Assembly (NCBI RefSeq): GCF_030272615.1
Contig: NC_081413.1
Span: forward strand, 329,866,802 to 329,930,801
Direction of reading: 5' to 3'
DNA from: Cryptomeria japonica
Lineage: Eukaryota > Streptophyta > Pinopsida > Cupressales > Cupressaceae
DNA: 64,000 nucleotides
The position numbers and the translations under genes were made by a program. Under the pieces are notes generated by a model. It was not told the origin of the DNA. It was given only the letters and a program-made list of their open reading frames with translations, and did no database searches. Below are positions 11,641 to 25,299 of the stretch, piece after piece (the stretch's first letter is position 1; each line of letters begins with the position of its first letter).

Positions 11641-12069
11641 CAGATCCATTTCCGGACCCCCTATATGTTGTGCGGTAAGTCAAATCTGCATATCTTGATG
11701 CATTATGATGTTATGAAGAGTTTTTGTGATCTAACCAGTATATTGGATGTGTTATGAGAACCAATAACAAGTTTTAGGCTTGAACGATGATTAGGGTAAG
11801 TTCAACCAGTATTGCATTTAATGTAGTTTGTAAAAGGTAACTAAAAGGATGTTTTATAGTTTCATTTGTTACCTTTGCATTCTCAAGAGCATTTGGAGAG
11901 TGAATGAAGCAGAGTAGAGCTTTTGATTGCTGCATTGGCAAAGTTGACAACGGATTGAGGAGATTTGCAGTAAAGTGAATCGATGAAAGTGCATTTGGTT
12001 TAGAAACCCTAACTGCAAAGAAGTTGAAAGGTATTTCTCTGAAAATTTTGATTTTGTATTTGAAGTTTC

Positions 12070-14840
12070 AAAATGGGCACATCACACTTTGTTAATGTTA
12101 CTGAAAGGCCTCGATCGGAATTCAAGAGACATACACATAAGTCGATGGAAACTGATCCAGCTGGAGCCCTATCCAGCATACCCTTTGGTGTTTTGCATGT
12201 CAAAGATATTAGATCCTATATTCATTGCAACTGGAAGATCTGGGAACTTTTGCAATCTTTAATCAATACCGATCATTGTGTGATGAACAAAGAATGATAA
12301 AGGATCAATTTAGAAGGGTTACCGATAAAGGTTTTCATCATGATGTGAAATCTCTTGATGAATTTGAAGAAGACCAAATCAGATTTGTTTTGAGAAAGAT
12401 ACATGATCAGTTCATGTGGTTGGATCACCCGCATAAGATTACAAAGGAATCTATTCATGTTGTCAGCAGATTGTGGGCCACCGGTGAAGTTCTTGTACTG
12501 AGGACAATCTCGAAGGATGAAGTCGCCCTATTGACAAAGTCTAAGTGGGATGGTCGTGCTATGACTATAAATGAAATTGACGGCCCTGAGGTAAAGTATG
12601 CTTCTATGGCCATCGGTTACAGGGTTTATCATTCTAGCAAAACCAATAGCATTCCTGAAGCTGCAATTCACACTGCCTACCGGATGTTGAAGGAGAATGC
12701 AGACTATGATCTTGCAGAAGCCTTGATAACCCAGTTGATACTGAATCTTGAATCAATCAAGAAGGATAAGAGACAAAAGTTTAAGTTTGGACAATTGATC
12801 ATTGGTTTGTTTCTCTACTTCCAGAACTCCTTTCTCGGTATTAGTGATATTCAATGGTTAGAGGATACACCAACAATGTTACAGATAAAGAATAGTATTA
12901 AAATGCTTGGAAATGAATTCACTAAGATAATCCGGGGTTATTTCAAAGACTTCTAGAAAAGAATGCATGCTAGAGAAAGGATACTGGATAATATTGTTAA
13001 AAGGTATGAAGATTCTATCTATTTCATGGTTAATACAAACACATGTCAAATGGAGGCAGTAGAACCTATAACTTCATGGGTAATGCCCATGGGTTATGAG
13101 GTAGAAGTTGATCTTTTGATTTCCTATGTTGATCATCTTCTATCTACACTGGTAGATCCAAGTGCAACCAGGTTTGGAACCTTTAAAGAGAAATCTATTG
13201 AGGTACATTCAAAGTTAGCAAAATCGGTTATTGCAAAGAAAGTTAGAAAAGAGGTTGAACAATTTGCAGTTGAACAAGGATTTACAAAAGACGCGATTGC
13301 AGAGGCTAGAGCAAAATTTGAAGCAAGGAAGGTTGAATCCTCTAGTGCCTCAACCAGTACTAACACTGGTAGACAAACAAGAAGTACAATTGTGAAAGAG
13401 AATCCCCATCCTCCTCCTAAGATCCAAATCAGAAGAAAACCTAAAGCAGAAAAGCCTGAAGCTCCTAAAGTGAAAAAAGTGTACAGGAAAAGGAAGAAAC
13501 GACAAGCACAAAGGACTCTTGAGACTGTTGTTGAGGACATAGAAGAAGATACAAAATCTAAAGGTGGACAGAAAGAGTTGAGAGCTAGTGGGAAGAAATC
13601 CAAAGTGGTTGGATCTCCTACTGTAAAATTTGTAAAGCAACCGGTAAGTAAACTCACCTCACTTGAAAATATTTTGAAGAAAATAAGAAAGTATGGTATT
13701 TTGATTGATGTAAAGAGACATTATAACAATTTTGGTGAAGATGAGCAAATGCAAATTGAAGATACTATTGTTTGGTTTATGAATAAGTATAGTAAAGAAT
13801 TGATTGAGTTGCAAGGTTTAATACCTAATTCTTTGTCTAATAAATTGGAAGCAAGATGGAAGGCTGATATAAAGAAAGACAAAGAATTAATTGAGTTTGT
13901 ATTGATGCACTTACAACGAGAAGCCTCTAGGGAGGATATTCAAGAAATTATTTCTAAGATAAGGGCATTATTTCTTACAAAGAAAAGGTTGACAAGATTG
14001 TTAATTGGTGAATCTCAATACGGACATGCTGAAACTGAGCAAATTTTGAAGAAGTTCTTAGGACTTATTCCTAAAGAAGAGGAACTAAAGAGATTAAAGG
14101 GAGAAGATCTCCCAGATAATTTGCATGTTGATGATATCATACCAGATGAGACTGTTTTTGCTGACACAAGCACTAAGCAAGATCCAATCATTATCCTTGA
14201 TGAAGAGATTGTGTTACCGGGAGCTACTTCAACCGGTATAGGTGAAGAGAAAACAGAAGCAGAGAAGAAAGATGAAGAAAAGACAGATGAAGAAATGATA
14301 GAGCAGTCGGTGAATGACGAAACAAATAATGCTCAAACCACTGAGTCAGAAGAAGCACAAGAGCCACCGGTGATTACACAAATAGAAGATGTGCAAACCA
14401 CTGCACCACTGATGAAGGACAAGGAAAAGGAAGAGGAGAAAGCTGAAGAGAAAACAAAGGGGAATGTAGAAAAGAAAGCACCAGAGAAGAATGTAGAGAT
14501 GCAGAAGGAAGAAGAAATGGAGAAAGAGAAGCAAGAACAAAAAGTGACACCCCGGTCACTGACATCAAAGAAGGTCCTTGATGATGATGAAGAAGATGAC
14601 ACTATGAGCATTCAAGGACCTATTAATATGGATATGTTGAGTCCTACTGAGCTGATGGAGATTGCATCTGTTATGCAATCTAGGGCACAAAAGAAAATTA
14701 TGAGAGCTCAGAGGAAAGAGGCACAAACAATTTTGGTTGTCATTGATATATTGTCCAATCTGTCACTGGAGACTGAGATAGATAATTTCACATCTTCTAT
14801 TGACAAACTGGAACATTTGGCTACATCAGAAGAGTCTTGA
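12070..14840 (+). other. Copia-2 long coding region of unknown function
   Basis: A long, mostly open coding region where pol would be expected. The first part (to about 12,950) is a compact, probably folded domain with motifs such as HKITKESIH, SKWDGRAMT and KFKFGQLIIGLF. I do not recognise it with confidence; it is reminiscent of the plant-specific ORFs carried by some plant transposons. The second part (about 12,960-14,840) is long and charged: a basic, Lys/Arg/Pro-rich stretch near 13,400-13,520, a helical middle, then a very Glu/Lys-rich tail near 14,230-14,560. Strand and codon choice look coding. It has few breaks. Confidence 0.6.
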
Positions 14841-15636
14841 AGAGGCTTCTATCAAGAATGTAAAGGAGTAAGAGAAGAGGAGAATTGAACAATTGATGAA
14901 GGATATTGATAGAGATAGAGTAGGTCTTGTTGTGAACTTGGAGCAAATTAAGGAAGCATTGCAGACTGGAGGTAAAATTATGTCTACTATTTGCAACTTC
15001 TCATTATTCCTTGATGATATTGATAAGAAGAGAAAGGCAAAGCAACAGGAGCTGAAATTTTTGAGTGAATCATCTAACCCCTTAAATGATTCAGCAACTA
15101 TTTTTTGTAGAGCAGTTATTTGCATACAATAGAAGCTTAAGGCATATGAGGAAGAGCAGGTAAAGAGGACATCATCATTGTAGGAGTTACAGACTCACTT
15201 AGTCGCCAAGTTATAAATTTTGTAGAGAGGTTATAAGGAGATAGAGGCTATCTTGGCTACACCATAGATGAGCACACTTGATGCAATGAAGGAGCTTGCA
15301 TTTCAAATCAGGACACATACTGAGATCACAAGGACACTTTTGGAGACTTGGCATAATGACTTGACACTGTTAAAGTCTAATTTTGCAGATGTTTTTCTTA
15401 AGATGGCATTGTAAAACATTTTTGAACTCTTATATTTTGGTAATGCAAATTTTGATATATTGTACATATTTTTCATGTATTTGCTTACCTTTGTCATTAC
15501 TGTCAAAGGGGGAGTAGTGAGTCAGTCAAAATTTTGTAATAGCATGCAATTGCTAAGGGGGAGTCATGTTATTTTGTAATGTGACACTTAGACAAAAAAT
15601 TTCCTAAGTGTTGCCATCAATGCCAAAGGGGGAGAT
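14841..15636 (+). other. Copia-2 3' internal region and polypurine tract
   Basis: About 14,890-15,415 still looks like a degraded helical coding tail (Lys/Glu/Gln-rich). Several GGGGGAG tracts occur (about 15,510, 15,557, 15,628). The last, CCAAAGGGGGAGA at about 15,623-15,635, directly precedes the 3' LTR and is the likely polypurine tract. Similar repeated GGGGAG tracts occur before the Copia-1 LTR. Confidence 0.6.
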
Positions 15637-16699
15637 TATTGGCTTGATGATTATGATAGAGTTGTAATAGGTTGATTGATGACTTGAATTGTCTTTTCAT
15701 TGATGGCCACCATGTCTTGTTAGTCATCTAATTCATTTAGTCCAACTGGTAAAGCCTAACCGGTAGTGGAAGCAGTTAAACCGTGAACCGGTAAACAGGA
15801 CAACAAACCGGCAAATAGGGACAGTGTGGTGTTCAAGCGACCAGTACGGAAGATCAGTGAAGAGTTAAGTGTTGCGGTTTGGAATGCATGTTGATGACAT
15901 TGGGATTCTATGACTAGAACCGCATCAGTAGATTCTATGGAATGAGAAAGATCAGATGTATTGATCAGTCAGTCAGGTAGAACAGTTAACCAGTAGAGAA
16001 GAGTTACTTAGATCGATAAACCGGTAGACATAATGTTATATTTTTGAGTTATGAATTATGTGGCAGACATGAGTAAAGCGTAATGAGAAAGATTGACCAG
16101 ATACATTGAACCTAGGAAATTGTTCCAAGGGTTTTAGCCAGCTTAGTAGAGTTGTTTATGAAAAGATGAATATTGTGTGATGATGTATTAGATGAAGGAT
16201 CTAGAGTGTGAATTTGATTGTGTGGTGGAAGGTGAAACTCTGTATTAATGTTTAGTCTGTGTTAGAAGAAGAACTGAAGTGAATCTAATCAGGCATATAG
16301 GTGCTATATGCAGATCAGTTAATTTGCAACAAGATAAAATCCTCTAGCAAGGTCACTCCTAATAGGGTGTGGTAGGATCCTCATAGGTTCGAAGGTTTAA
16401 ATCCTTTAACAGGGTGACACATTAGCTTATGTTTTGAAATGCCATAGCTGGGTAGCTCCTAATAGGGCTAGGTCCTAACAGGCCTTATTGTAATAGCTCT
16501 TAACTAGGCTAAGACACTCTTAATCGGGTGTGCTCCTAGCATAGCAGTTGTATGACCTTAACCAATCAGATCTCTATTATGCAGATAGTTGATCTTGTGG
16601 GTACTAATTCCCACCGTGGTTTTTCCCATTTGGGTTTCCACGTGAAAATCATTGTGTTATAAGCTGCACACTTTATTGGGTGTTTGTTTATGTGGTTAT
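15637..16699 (+). repeat. Copia-2 3' LTR, left part
   Basis: Matches the 5' LTR from its first bases up to TGTGGTTAT, where Tat-1 is inserted. The last five bases, GTTAT, are the target site, repeated at 31,062-31,066. Confidence 0.85.
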
Positions 16700-17788
16700 T
16701 GAAGAGGGAAAAATAGATTTGAAAGGTAAACTGATCAAAACATAACGAAATAAACATGCAGAATGCTAAAATATCATAAAAAGACCATTTCACCTTGCTA
16801 TTTTACCTTCTCCTTCGGATTGAGCTTGATGAAGTGAAGGCGCCCCTTGATAATGCTCCACTTGATGTGCTCCTTTGATTGTTGGATGTGGATGGCTCTC
16901 CAATATTGTGCACAAATGATAAGGATGAATGATAAGGATGAGATGATCAAGTTGCCAAGATGATTTCTTGGGCTCAAAAGGGCAGCATAAGCTTACTGAA
17001 TTTCAAGATGTTTTGAATGAAGGGATGGAACCCTATTTTATAGGAAGAGGAGAGGAAAACGGATGGCTAGGATGAATTGGAGATGAAGGGCTAAGATTTA
17101 CTTGTGAGGTCACACAAGGTCCAAGAGAGGGTGTGGAGACCAAGAAATATGCCTTAAAGGCATTTCGCATCTCCACACTCTACAAGATGCATTGGAGGAA
17201 TTAAAAATTCTCCAAAAACGGATATTATGGGGATTAGAAGAATAAAAAGGAATTAAAGATTCCTTGGGAGAGGGAAATGCCTAGAGGAATGTGAGATTTC
17301 GAAAATCTTACATTCATCTAGAAAAAGAGCAATTAAAGCTAGTGGCTGGATGAAAGGACAAAGAGTTGACTTTGTGGCTAATCATGATGATTAGCCATTA
17401 ACAACTCATTAGGAGGGGACTTAGAGGAAATGTTAGGTGGGATTTATATTTGTAGGAGAATTTGACTAAAAGAATAATGTTAAGTGAGTTTAGGGAGTTT
17501 CTAGAAGAATTAATTAGGTTAATGATGAATTAAGAAGATGATTTGTAGGAATCATGTAGGTTAACTAATTAATTGAAATTAATTAGCTAAGAGGAAGATT
17601 TGTGAGGATTTGATTTTTTAGAAGAATAAAGAAAGGGATTGATTTATTAAATAAATCAATCATATGCTATAGTGACAATATTAATTATATTTAATTAATA
17701 TTGAGAAGAATTTTAATTAACATAATTAATTAATTAATTATGTGAGGAATTAAAAAATAATTAAAATAATTATTTTTAAGTGTCTACA
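16700..17788 (-). repeat. Tat-1 3' LTR
   Basis: Same length as the 5' LTR and nearly identical. On its right (element 5' side) lies the polypurine tract, read on the plus strand as TTTTGCCCCTCTTTG at 17,789-17,803. The same AAAGAGGGGCAAA tract precedes the Tat-5 LTR. Confidence 0.9.
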
Positions 17789-18009
17789 TTTTGCCCCTCT
17801 TTGAAGCGAGGTGTGATGACGCATTGATTCAAAGAATAATCTTGTTTTGATGTTGATATTGGTTCGATAGGATGCCCCGGCTCTTGATTTATAGATTATG
17901 GTATGGTGATGCCCCCTCGGGAGATCAATTGAGGTATTTGATCTTTGGAGTTTTGCGAAATTGATATCCCGATAGATTTGATTTGATTCGATTGATAAGA
18001 TCTAGATTC

Positions 18010-18600
18010 AGTTTGGTTTCAAGAAGAATTCATCCTGTATAAGACAAAGATGATCAAAGTGTCTCGTTTCAGGAAGGATTCATCCTGTATAAGACATGAT
18101 TGATCACAACGTCTGGTTTCAAAAAGGATTCATCCTGTATAAGACATGATAAGAGCATCTGGTTTCAGGAAGGATTCATCCTGTATAAGACATGATTGAT
18201 CACAACGTCTGGTTTCAAGAAGGATTCATTCTGTATAGGACATGATCGATCACAACGAATGTCTGGTTTCAGGAAGGATTCATCCTGTATAAGACATGAT
18301 CAGAGCATCTGGTTTCAGGAAGGATTCATCCTGTATAAGACATGATCAGCTCGTCTGGTTTCAGGAAGGATTCATCTTGTATAAGACATGATCAGATCAC
18401 AACGTCTGGTTTCAAGAAGGATTCATCCTGTATAAGACATGATCATATCACAATGTCTGGTTTCAGGAAGGATACATCCTGTATAAGACATGATCGATCA
18501 CAACGTCTGGTTTCAGGAAGGATTCATCCTGTATAAGACATGATCAGATCACAACGTTTGGTTTCAGGAAGGATTCATCCTATATAAGACATGATTAGAA
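18010..18600 (-). repeat. Tat-1 3' hairpin array
   Basis: Twelve copies of a 35-bp block, spaced 45-54 bp, in the non-coding region between integrase and the polypurine tract. In element sense a unit begins GTCTTATACAGGATG and ends TTCCTGAAACCAGAC. The ends pair (GTCT with AGAC) and so does the middle (CAGGA with TCCTG), so each unit can fold. The linker (ATGATC-GATCACAAC type) is more variable. The same unit occurs five times in Tat-5. Confidence 0.9.
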
Positions 18601-19719
18601 TCAGAATTGATTATGTGAGGAAAAAAAAAGAAAAATAAAGGAAGAAAAATTAGGGTGGAAGGGATAAATGAGGAAGATATATGAAGTAGTCGTGAGGTAT
18701 TTGGAAAGAAGAATAAGAGATGCGAGACCATGGAGGAAAATGGGGGCAATTGAGAACTCCCTGGAATTATTGAGTTTAGGATTTGATGGAATGATGGTGA
18801 GATTTTGTGTACAACAAATGTGGAGAGCCAACCTAATTTGATGTTGCCCTGAGTGACTTGCACCACTGCTTATAGAAATCAGGATGCCATGAGAAACCCA
18901 GGGCGTGGACTGACTCTGTAGACAAATGGGAATTTCTTGCACACAACAATGCAAGTGTTAAGAAACACTAATCCAAAGTTGTGGGTTTGTGCAAGGAAAC
19001 CCTCAAACACACCGATACCTCTTGTATACGAGAAGGTAAGTGTTGATAAACACTAGTACCAAGTCGCCGGTTTATACAAGAAGGATCCAAAACATACCAT
19101 ACTATGAAATATAACCCAGTATGCACCTATCATAACATACCTGGATATGGAAGAACTCAGGCAGTCGTAAATGGTGGCATTTGTAGGGCAAAAGATGCAA
19201 GCCTATATGAAAAAATCTAACAAAATCTAACAAGTCTCTTCCTTGCGACCAAATGATACCTCTTGCCAAGAGTAGAACTAGGATGGACTTGGGATTGTTT
19301 CTCAAGACTTCTTGAAGCTTATACAGAGGCATGAAAGCTCAATTTCACTGGGACATTTCTTGTTCATGACTTAAGCGAAGACTCATCATCATACGCATGT
19401 TTTATTGGGAGGCAAAAAAGAAGGAATGTTGTGCATGGGTGGGCTGGATGGCAGATGATTTGTAGTATCAACTTGATAGACAGTGGATCCGGTTATTTAC
19501 CTTGGCACCCGCACAGAGGTTTTCACCAAGATACTTGCCCATAGCGCCACGAATTGTTTTTCTTTCTTTATTCTGATTTTTTCTTCTTTTTTTTTTTTAA
19601 TTTTTTTGTATCATAAGGTGCCTGTTTGCCAGGTTTGCACCAAAGTGACAATTTTTTAAGGATCTTTTTTTTTTTTTTCATTTTTTTTTTTTTTTTTGAC
19701 AATTTAAGACTTTCTGAGG

Positions 19720-21115
19720 ACTAAGCATAAAACCTTTTGAGGTGCATGATATTCATCGGATCATCCAAAGGATCGCCTTCAGGAGTAGCCAACTGATAAG
19801 CTCCTGATCCATATTTCGCTGTGATTACATATGGTCCAAGCCAGTTAGGCTCAAACTTGCCTTTCTTTTCTCGTTCTTGTAGATTTTTCTGATTCTCCAT
19901 GAGGACAAGATCACCAACTTGGAATTCTTGGGTTCTGACTTTTTTATGATAACTCATGCGCAGACGGTTTTGATATACCCGGAGATGATTCAAGGCCTTG
20001 AGGCGCCTTTCATCTAACAATTCTAGCTCTTGTAAGCGGGCAATTCTGTATTCTTCCTCTAGTAGGATGTTTTGCAGCGATACCCTTAGAGAGGGGACCT
20101 CGATCTCAAGGGGAAGGATAGCTTCAGAACCAAATACTAGGGAATAAGGAGTGGCGCCTGTGGGGGTGTGGATGGAGGTGCGGTAGGCCCACAATGCAAG
20201 ATGGATTTGGAGGTGCCAATCATGGCCCGCTTTATTGACTGTCTTTTTGAGGATTTTTATTAGGGTTTTATTAGAAGCCTCAGCTTGGCCATTGCCTTGG
20301 GGATAATATGGAGTGGAGAAGCGGTGTTGGATGTTGAATTTTTGGTAGAGTTCTTTGACATCCTCGTTTTTAAATTGTTTACCATTATCTATGATGATAA
20401 CTTTTGGGATGCCATATCGGCAGATTAGGTAGTTCAAGATGAATTTGGATATTTGCTTGCCGGTGGTGAAAGTAAGAGGGATAGCCTCTACCCACTTGGT
20501 GAAGTATTCGGTGGCGGTGATAATGAATTTATGTCCGTTGGAAGATGAAGGGTGGATTTTCCCAATGAGATCGAGCCCCCACTGCGAGAAGGGCCATGGT
20601 GTAATGAATGGCTGCAATTTTTGTGATGGTGCATGAATCTTGTCACCATGTTGCTGGCAAGGGATGCATTTCTTCACATAGTTGTATGCATCTTCTTCCA
20701 TTTTAGGCCAATAGTATCCTGTTCTCAAAATTTTTTTAACCAATGTGAGTCCACTTGAGTGTGCCCCATAGATGCCCTCATGTACTTCGCGTAATGCCCA
20801 TTCGGCTTCTTGTTTATCTAAACACTTTAGGAGGGAACCATCAAAATGCCTTCTGAACAAGGTGTCTGCAAGGATGGTGTAACGGGCATATCGGTGGATG
20901 AAAGTTTGTTGTTGGGTTTTGGTGAGATGTGGGGGAATGGTGTTGTCTTTGAGGAAAGCGAAGGTTTCTTGGTACCAAGGGGACTCTAGACCAACAAGAA
21001 CACACACCATTTCAGATTCTGGTAGGTCGTATGCCGGTATAAACAATTGCTTGACCAAGAACTCACACTTCTGACTATGTGCTGGCATTTGAAGGAGGGA
21101 GCCAATGGTGGCCAT
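19720..21115 (-). other. Tat-1 integrase
   Basis: Shows the zinc-binding end (CIPCQQHGDKIH), the catalytic core with D in WGLDLIGKI, D in IIDNGKQF and E in GQAEASNKTL, then the GPF-like segment (RTSIHTPTGATPYSLVFG) and a C-terminal basic domain (GDLVLMENQ, LGPYVI). It lies last in pol, as in Ty3/gypsy. It is followed by a T-rich non-coding stretch at 19,560-19,700. Confidence 0.9.
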
Positions 21116-21229
21116 TGCATCTGCAGCCCTATTGTTTGTTCATGGGATTTGATCAAACTTGATTGCCGTGAAATGTTGCTTAAGATCTTCAACCATGGTA
21201 TGGTAGGGAAGGAGTTTATCATCTTTTGT

Positions 21230-23653
21230 CTAGTATTCATCATTGACTTGTTTTATGACGAGCTGGGAATCGCCATAGACTTGTAATTCCTTTATTTTCC
21301 AATGAATAGCCAAGCGTAAACCTGTGATGAGGGCCTCATATTCTGCTATGTTATTAGTACATGCAAAGGCTATCTTGTATGATTTGGGGATGCCATCTCC
21401 TTGAGGTGTGACCAACAATATTCCTGCCCCCGATCCATTTTGAGTGTAGGAGCCATCAAAATACAATTTCCATGTGGAGGATGTGGTAACAGTCATAATG
21501 AACTCATCTGGTAATTCTGTGAGAAGAGGATGGTCGCTTGGAAGTGGAGCTTCAGCCAGTTGATCTGCAATGACTTGTCCCTTGATTTCCTTTCTGTCCA
21601 CATATTCAATGTCAAACTCGCTTAAGAGCATGACCCATTTAGCCGTTCTACCAATGAGAGTAGCTTTTGACAGGAGATATTTAAGTGGATCAATTTTAGC
21701 AATTAATTTTGTCTTGTTGTTTAGCATATAGTGTCGTAGTTTTTGTGTGCTGAATACTAATGCCAAACATGCTCTTTCAATGGGGGTGTAGTTGAGTTCA
21801 TATCCTACTAGCATCCGACTGATGTAGTAAATGGCGTGTTCCTTCCCTTGATCATCTGTTTGCGCCAGCAATGCCCCCAATGCCATTGTAGTAGCACATA
21901 TGTACAAAATGAGGGGTTTTCCAGGGGTAGGTGGCATCAAAACTGGAGGTGATGCTAGATATTCTTTTAATTTTTCAAAGGCCTTTTGACAGAGGCAATC
22001 CCATTTGAATTTTGTGTCTTTACGTAACAAATGTGCAAATGGATGGCACTTGTCGGCTAGCTGTGAAATGAAACGCCTGACAGACTGGAGTTTTCCCTGG
22101 AGACTACGTAGTTGTCTGAGAGTTTTTGGCGGAGGCATTTCCATAATAGCTTTTACTTTTGCGGGATCAACCTCAATGCCTCTGTGGGAAACAATGAATC
22201 CTAGTAGTTTTCCCAGTGTGACGCCAAACACACACTTTTTAGGATTTAGGCGCAGCTTGTATTTTTCCAATCTTTTGAAGATCTGTTTTAGAATAGGGAT
22301 GTGCTCTTGTCTTATCTTGGATTTGCCTAGCAGATCATCCACATAGTCCTCCATAATTTTGTGCAAGAGGTCATGAAAAATTGTTGTCATTGCCCGTTGA
22401 TATGTAGCTCCAGCATTTTTAAGGCCAAAAGGCATGACCCAGTAACAGAAAGTACCCCATGGTGTTGTGAATGCGGTTTTATGCTGATCCTCATCTGCTA
22501 TCCTGATTTGGTTGTATCTAGAAAACCCATCCATTAGCGATAGCATTTCATGTCCTGTTGTAAGATCCACAATCATATCTATGTTTGGGAGCGGGAAATC
22601 ATCTTTAGGACAAGCTATATTTAGATCTCGGAAATCTGTGCAAATGCGGATGCCCCCAGCAAGTTTTTCGACAGGCACAATGTTGGAGACCCATTCAGCG
22701 TAGTCTATGGGTTTGATAAATTCTACGTCTAACAACTTTTGAAGTTCTGCCTTGACCAAGAGAGCAATATGCGGGTGCATTTTGCAGAGTTTTTGTTTTA
22801 CAGGTTTTGCATCTGGGCGGACGACGAGATTGTGAACCACCAAGGCAGGATCCAACCCTAGCATATCAGAATAGGACCATGTAAAATTGATTTTAACCTC
22901 TGTAAGGAAGTTGATGAAGTCTTGTTTCTGGATTTCGGTGAGGGATTTGGCAATGAGCACATTTTTTGGAATGACTTCAGTGCCCATGTTGATGCTATCT
23001 GTTTCTTCTATCAACAAATTTGATTTGTCCTGTGGAAGGTAACCAATGGTAGGGAGGTCAAATCCATCATCATCAAGTGCCTTTTCCAGGTTTTTACTTT
23101 CAGATATGCCCTTTGTTTTTATTTCTTGTTCATCCAAAGGCGCCTCAAGGAGGTTTTCACCTAGGAAATCATATCTTTTTCTTTTATTATCTTTTTTGTG
23201 GATAAGGGCATTGAATTGACTACCAAAGTATCCCTTTTCGTGTAGTTGAATACCCTCAATTCTATTACCGTCTTCCATATTTTGCGTTGTTAGGAGAGCA
23301 ATGAGAGCATTATCATCGACGCATATATCTAAATTGGGTTTGTCTTGTTGGCCCCAGTCAATGAGTTCAGGATGGACAAGATGTAGCTCATGTGAAGTGA
23401 GAGGGGTTACGGGGGTGATGGTATTGATGTAAGCATCGAAGAAGGTATCTTTCTCGTATTCATAAGGCATTTCATGGAATTCCTCTTCGTCAGCGCTTTC
23501 GATATCCAAAGAAGGACTAGAAGGGGCACCAGCGATAGTAATCTTAGGCACCGGGGTGTACCCCAAGCCTCTGTTGTATCTGTAGGAGATAGGATTTATG
23601 GGTGCTTTTCTTCCTTTCTCCTCTGGTCCTAGACCGTGTCCTTTGTAACCCAT
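21230..23653 (-). other. Tat-1 reverse transcriptase with two RNase H domains
   Basis: RT blocks in order are GGIRICTDFRDLN (near 22,630), PFGLKNAGATYQRAM (near 22,420), the YVDD active site (about 22,334-22,345) and the LNPKKCVFGV block. A gypsy RNase H follows (about 21,580-22,060; PLILYICATTMALGALL, ERACLALVFSTQKLRHYM). A second, archaeal-type RNase H is then visible (about 21,230-21,490; LYFDGSYTQNGSGAGILL, NNIAEYEALITGLRLA, VYGDSQLVIKQV). The double RNase H is diagnostic of the Tat lineage. Confidence 0.9.
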
Positions 23654-24079
23654 TTTTTCAACTATGGCAAATGCTTTGGATACATTTCTTTGGATATTCT
23701 TGTTGGATCATCGTCCTCTTCCCGGTACAGCCATGAAGAGATATATGCTTTGAGGTTCTCGTTATCAAGTGGGCCCCATTGCTGGAAGGTGGTGCTTTGG
23801 CATTGCATGACTGGTTTCGGGTCCTTTTTTAGCTCTTTTGGTTTGTCAAATGACTTAGGAGAGAGAGGGAGGTTTCCTATTAATAAGACGTCCTCCAATT
23901 TGTATTCTCCACAGCCATTATCCAAGATCTTGATTTGATTATTTGGTTGGGATGATGTGGAGGCAACATTTGATGTGTCAGATGGAAGTGTTGGCGAAGG
24001 TCTATTTAGTGGGAAATGATACAGATGCTTCCCCTCTAATAGTTTGCAATATTGAAAAGGTTGGGGATCACCTTTGATA

Positions 24080-25095
24080 GTGATCACTCTTCCATTATAA
24101 GGGAATTTAATGCATTGGTGATAGGTGGAGGTACGGCCTGCAAGGAATGAATCCATGGCCTCTCGAGGAGAATGTTGTAGGGGAGATCAAGATCTAGTAC
24201 TTGGCAAGGGGTTTCAATTGTAATGGGGCCCACTTGAAGAGGTAAGGTGATCACGCCCTTTGAAATTCTTTCTACATCATCATATGCCTTTATTGTGATC
24301 CTTCCTGATGTGTCTATCAGATCCTCAGAAAGTCCCAATTGTTTTATCAATTTGTATGTACACAGATTAAGCCCGGATCCACCGTCTATCAGGATACGTT
24401 TGACCTTGTGTTTGTGGATGAGAGCTTCGATGTGCAAAGGTTTGTTATGGTCCTCATCTGTGGGAGCATCTTTGGAGTTAAATACAATGTGTTGCTGGGC
24501 AACAAGGTTTCCAATGAGGGTTTGAAATTGGGTGGCATTGATGTTATCAGGAACGCGTGATTGGAGAAGGGCTTGTTCCAAAATTTCTTTATGGACTGGA
24601 GAAGTCTTGAGAAGTTCCAAAATGGAGATCTGCGTGGGTGTCTTCCCAAGTTGATCAAGGAGGTCATATCGGTGGGTGGAAGACATGGGTGGAGGGTTTG
24701 GTGGGGGAGGAACTCCTTGGATGGTGACTCTTCCTCGGCGTGTAGTTGCATTACAGTCATTCTGGAAATGGGAGGTGGAAGGTGTGGCACCTTGAATGAC
24801 TATTCTAGCCGGGTTTGGTCTGCTTTGGGAAGAAGGAGGATTAACTCCTTGGATGGTTATGACATTGACATGATTGTCTGCAGGTTCAATGCGACTTACT
24901 AAAAAATCAAAACCAGTTACGTGATTAGCATAGTCATAATCCATTACGTTAGATGATGAGCCTTTTCCTTTATCATGTTTTGGGAAGGGTTCTTGGTACA
25001 TTTTGAGTTTGTCATTGTTATTACTAGGTTTTGCATTTGCTACCTCAATCTCACCTCTATCAATGAGATCTTGTATGTAGATCTTCAGTTTCATA
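24080..25095 (-). other. Tat-1 protease region
   Basis: The aspartic protease block RILIDGGSGLNLCT (about residue 235 of the open stretch) is followed by the flap-side VERISKGVITLPLQVG and the DLPYNILLERPWIH block. In many Tat elements the protease region continues to a G-patch-like segment (MGYKGHGLGPEEKGR), seen here near 23,600-23,653. Confidence 0.8.
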
Positions 25096-25299
25096 CACTT
25101 TCATGTATCATGTCCCTTGATACGATGGTATTCACAATACTCATTTTCATTATACCATCTTGGTTTAGGCTGATTGGGATCAAACGGGCGAGTGATTGAA
25201 AAAACCACTATACCTGCTTGGACAAGTTTTTGAAACACCACTTCAATAGGCTCAGCAAGAGGAGTGAAATCTCTTGGAGTCCTGTTATTCGATCGGGGT

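Noticed and set aside
13133-14611. Minus-strand Ser/Phe-rich frames opposite the Copia-2 coding region
   Set aside because: They are complements of Lys/Glu-rich codons on the plus strand and have no features of their own.
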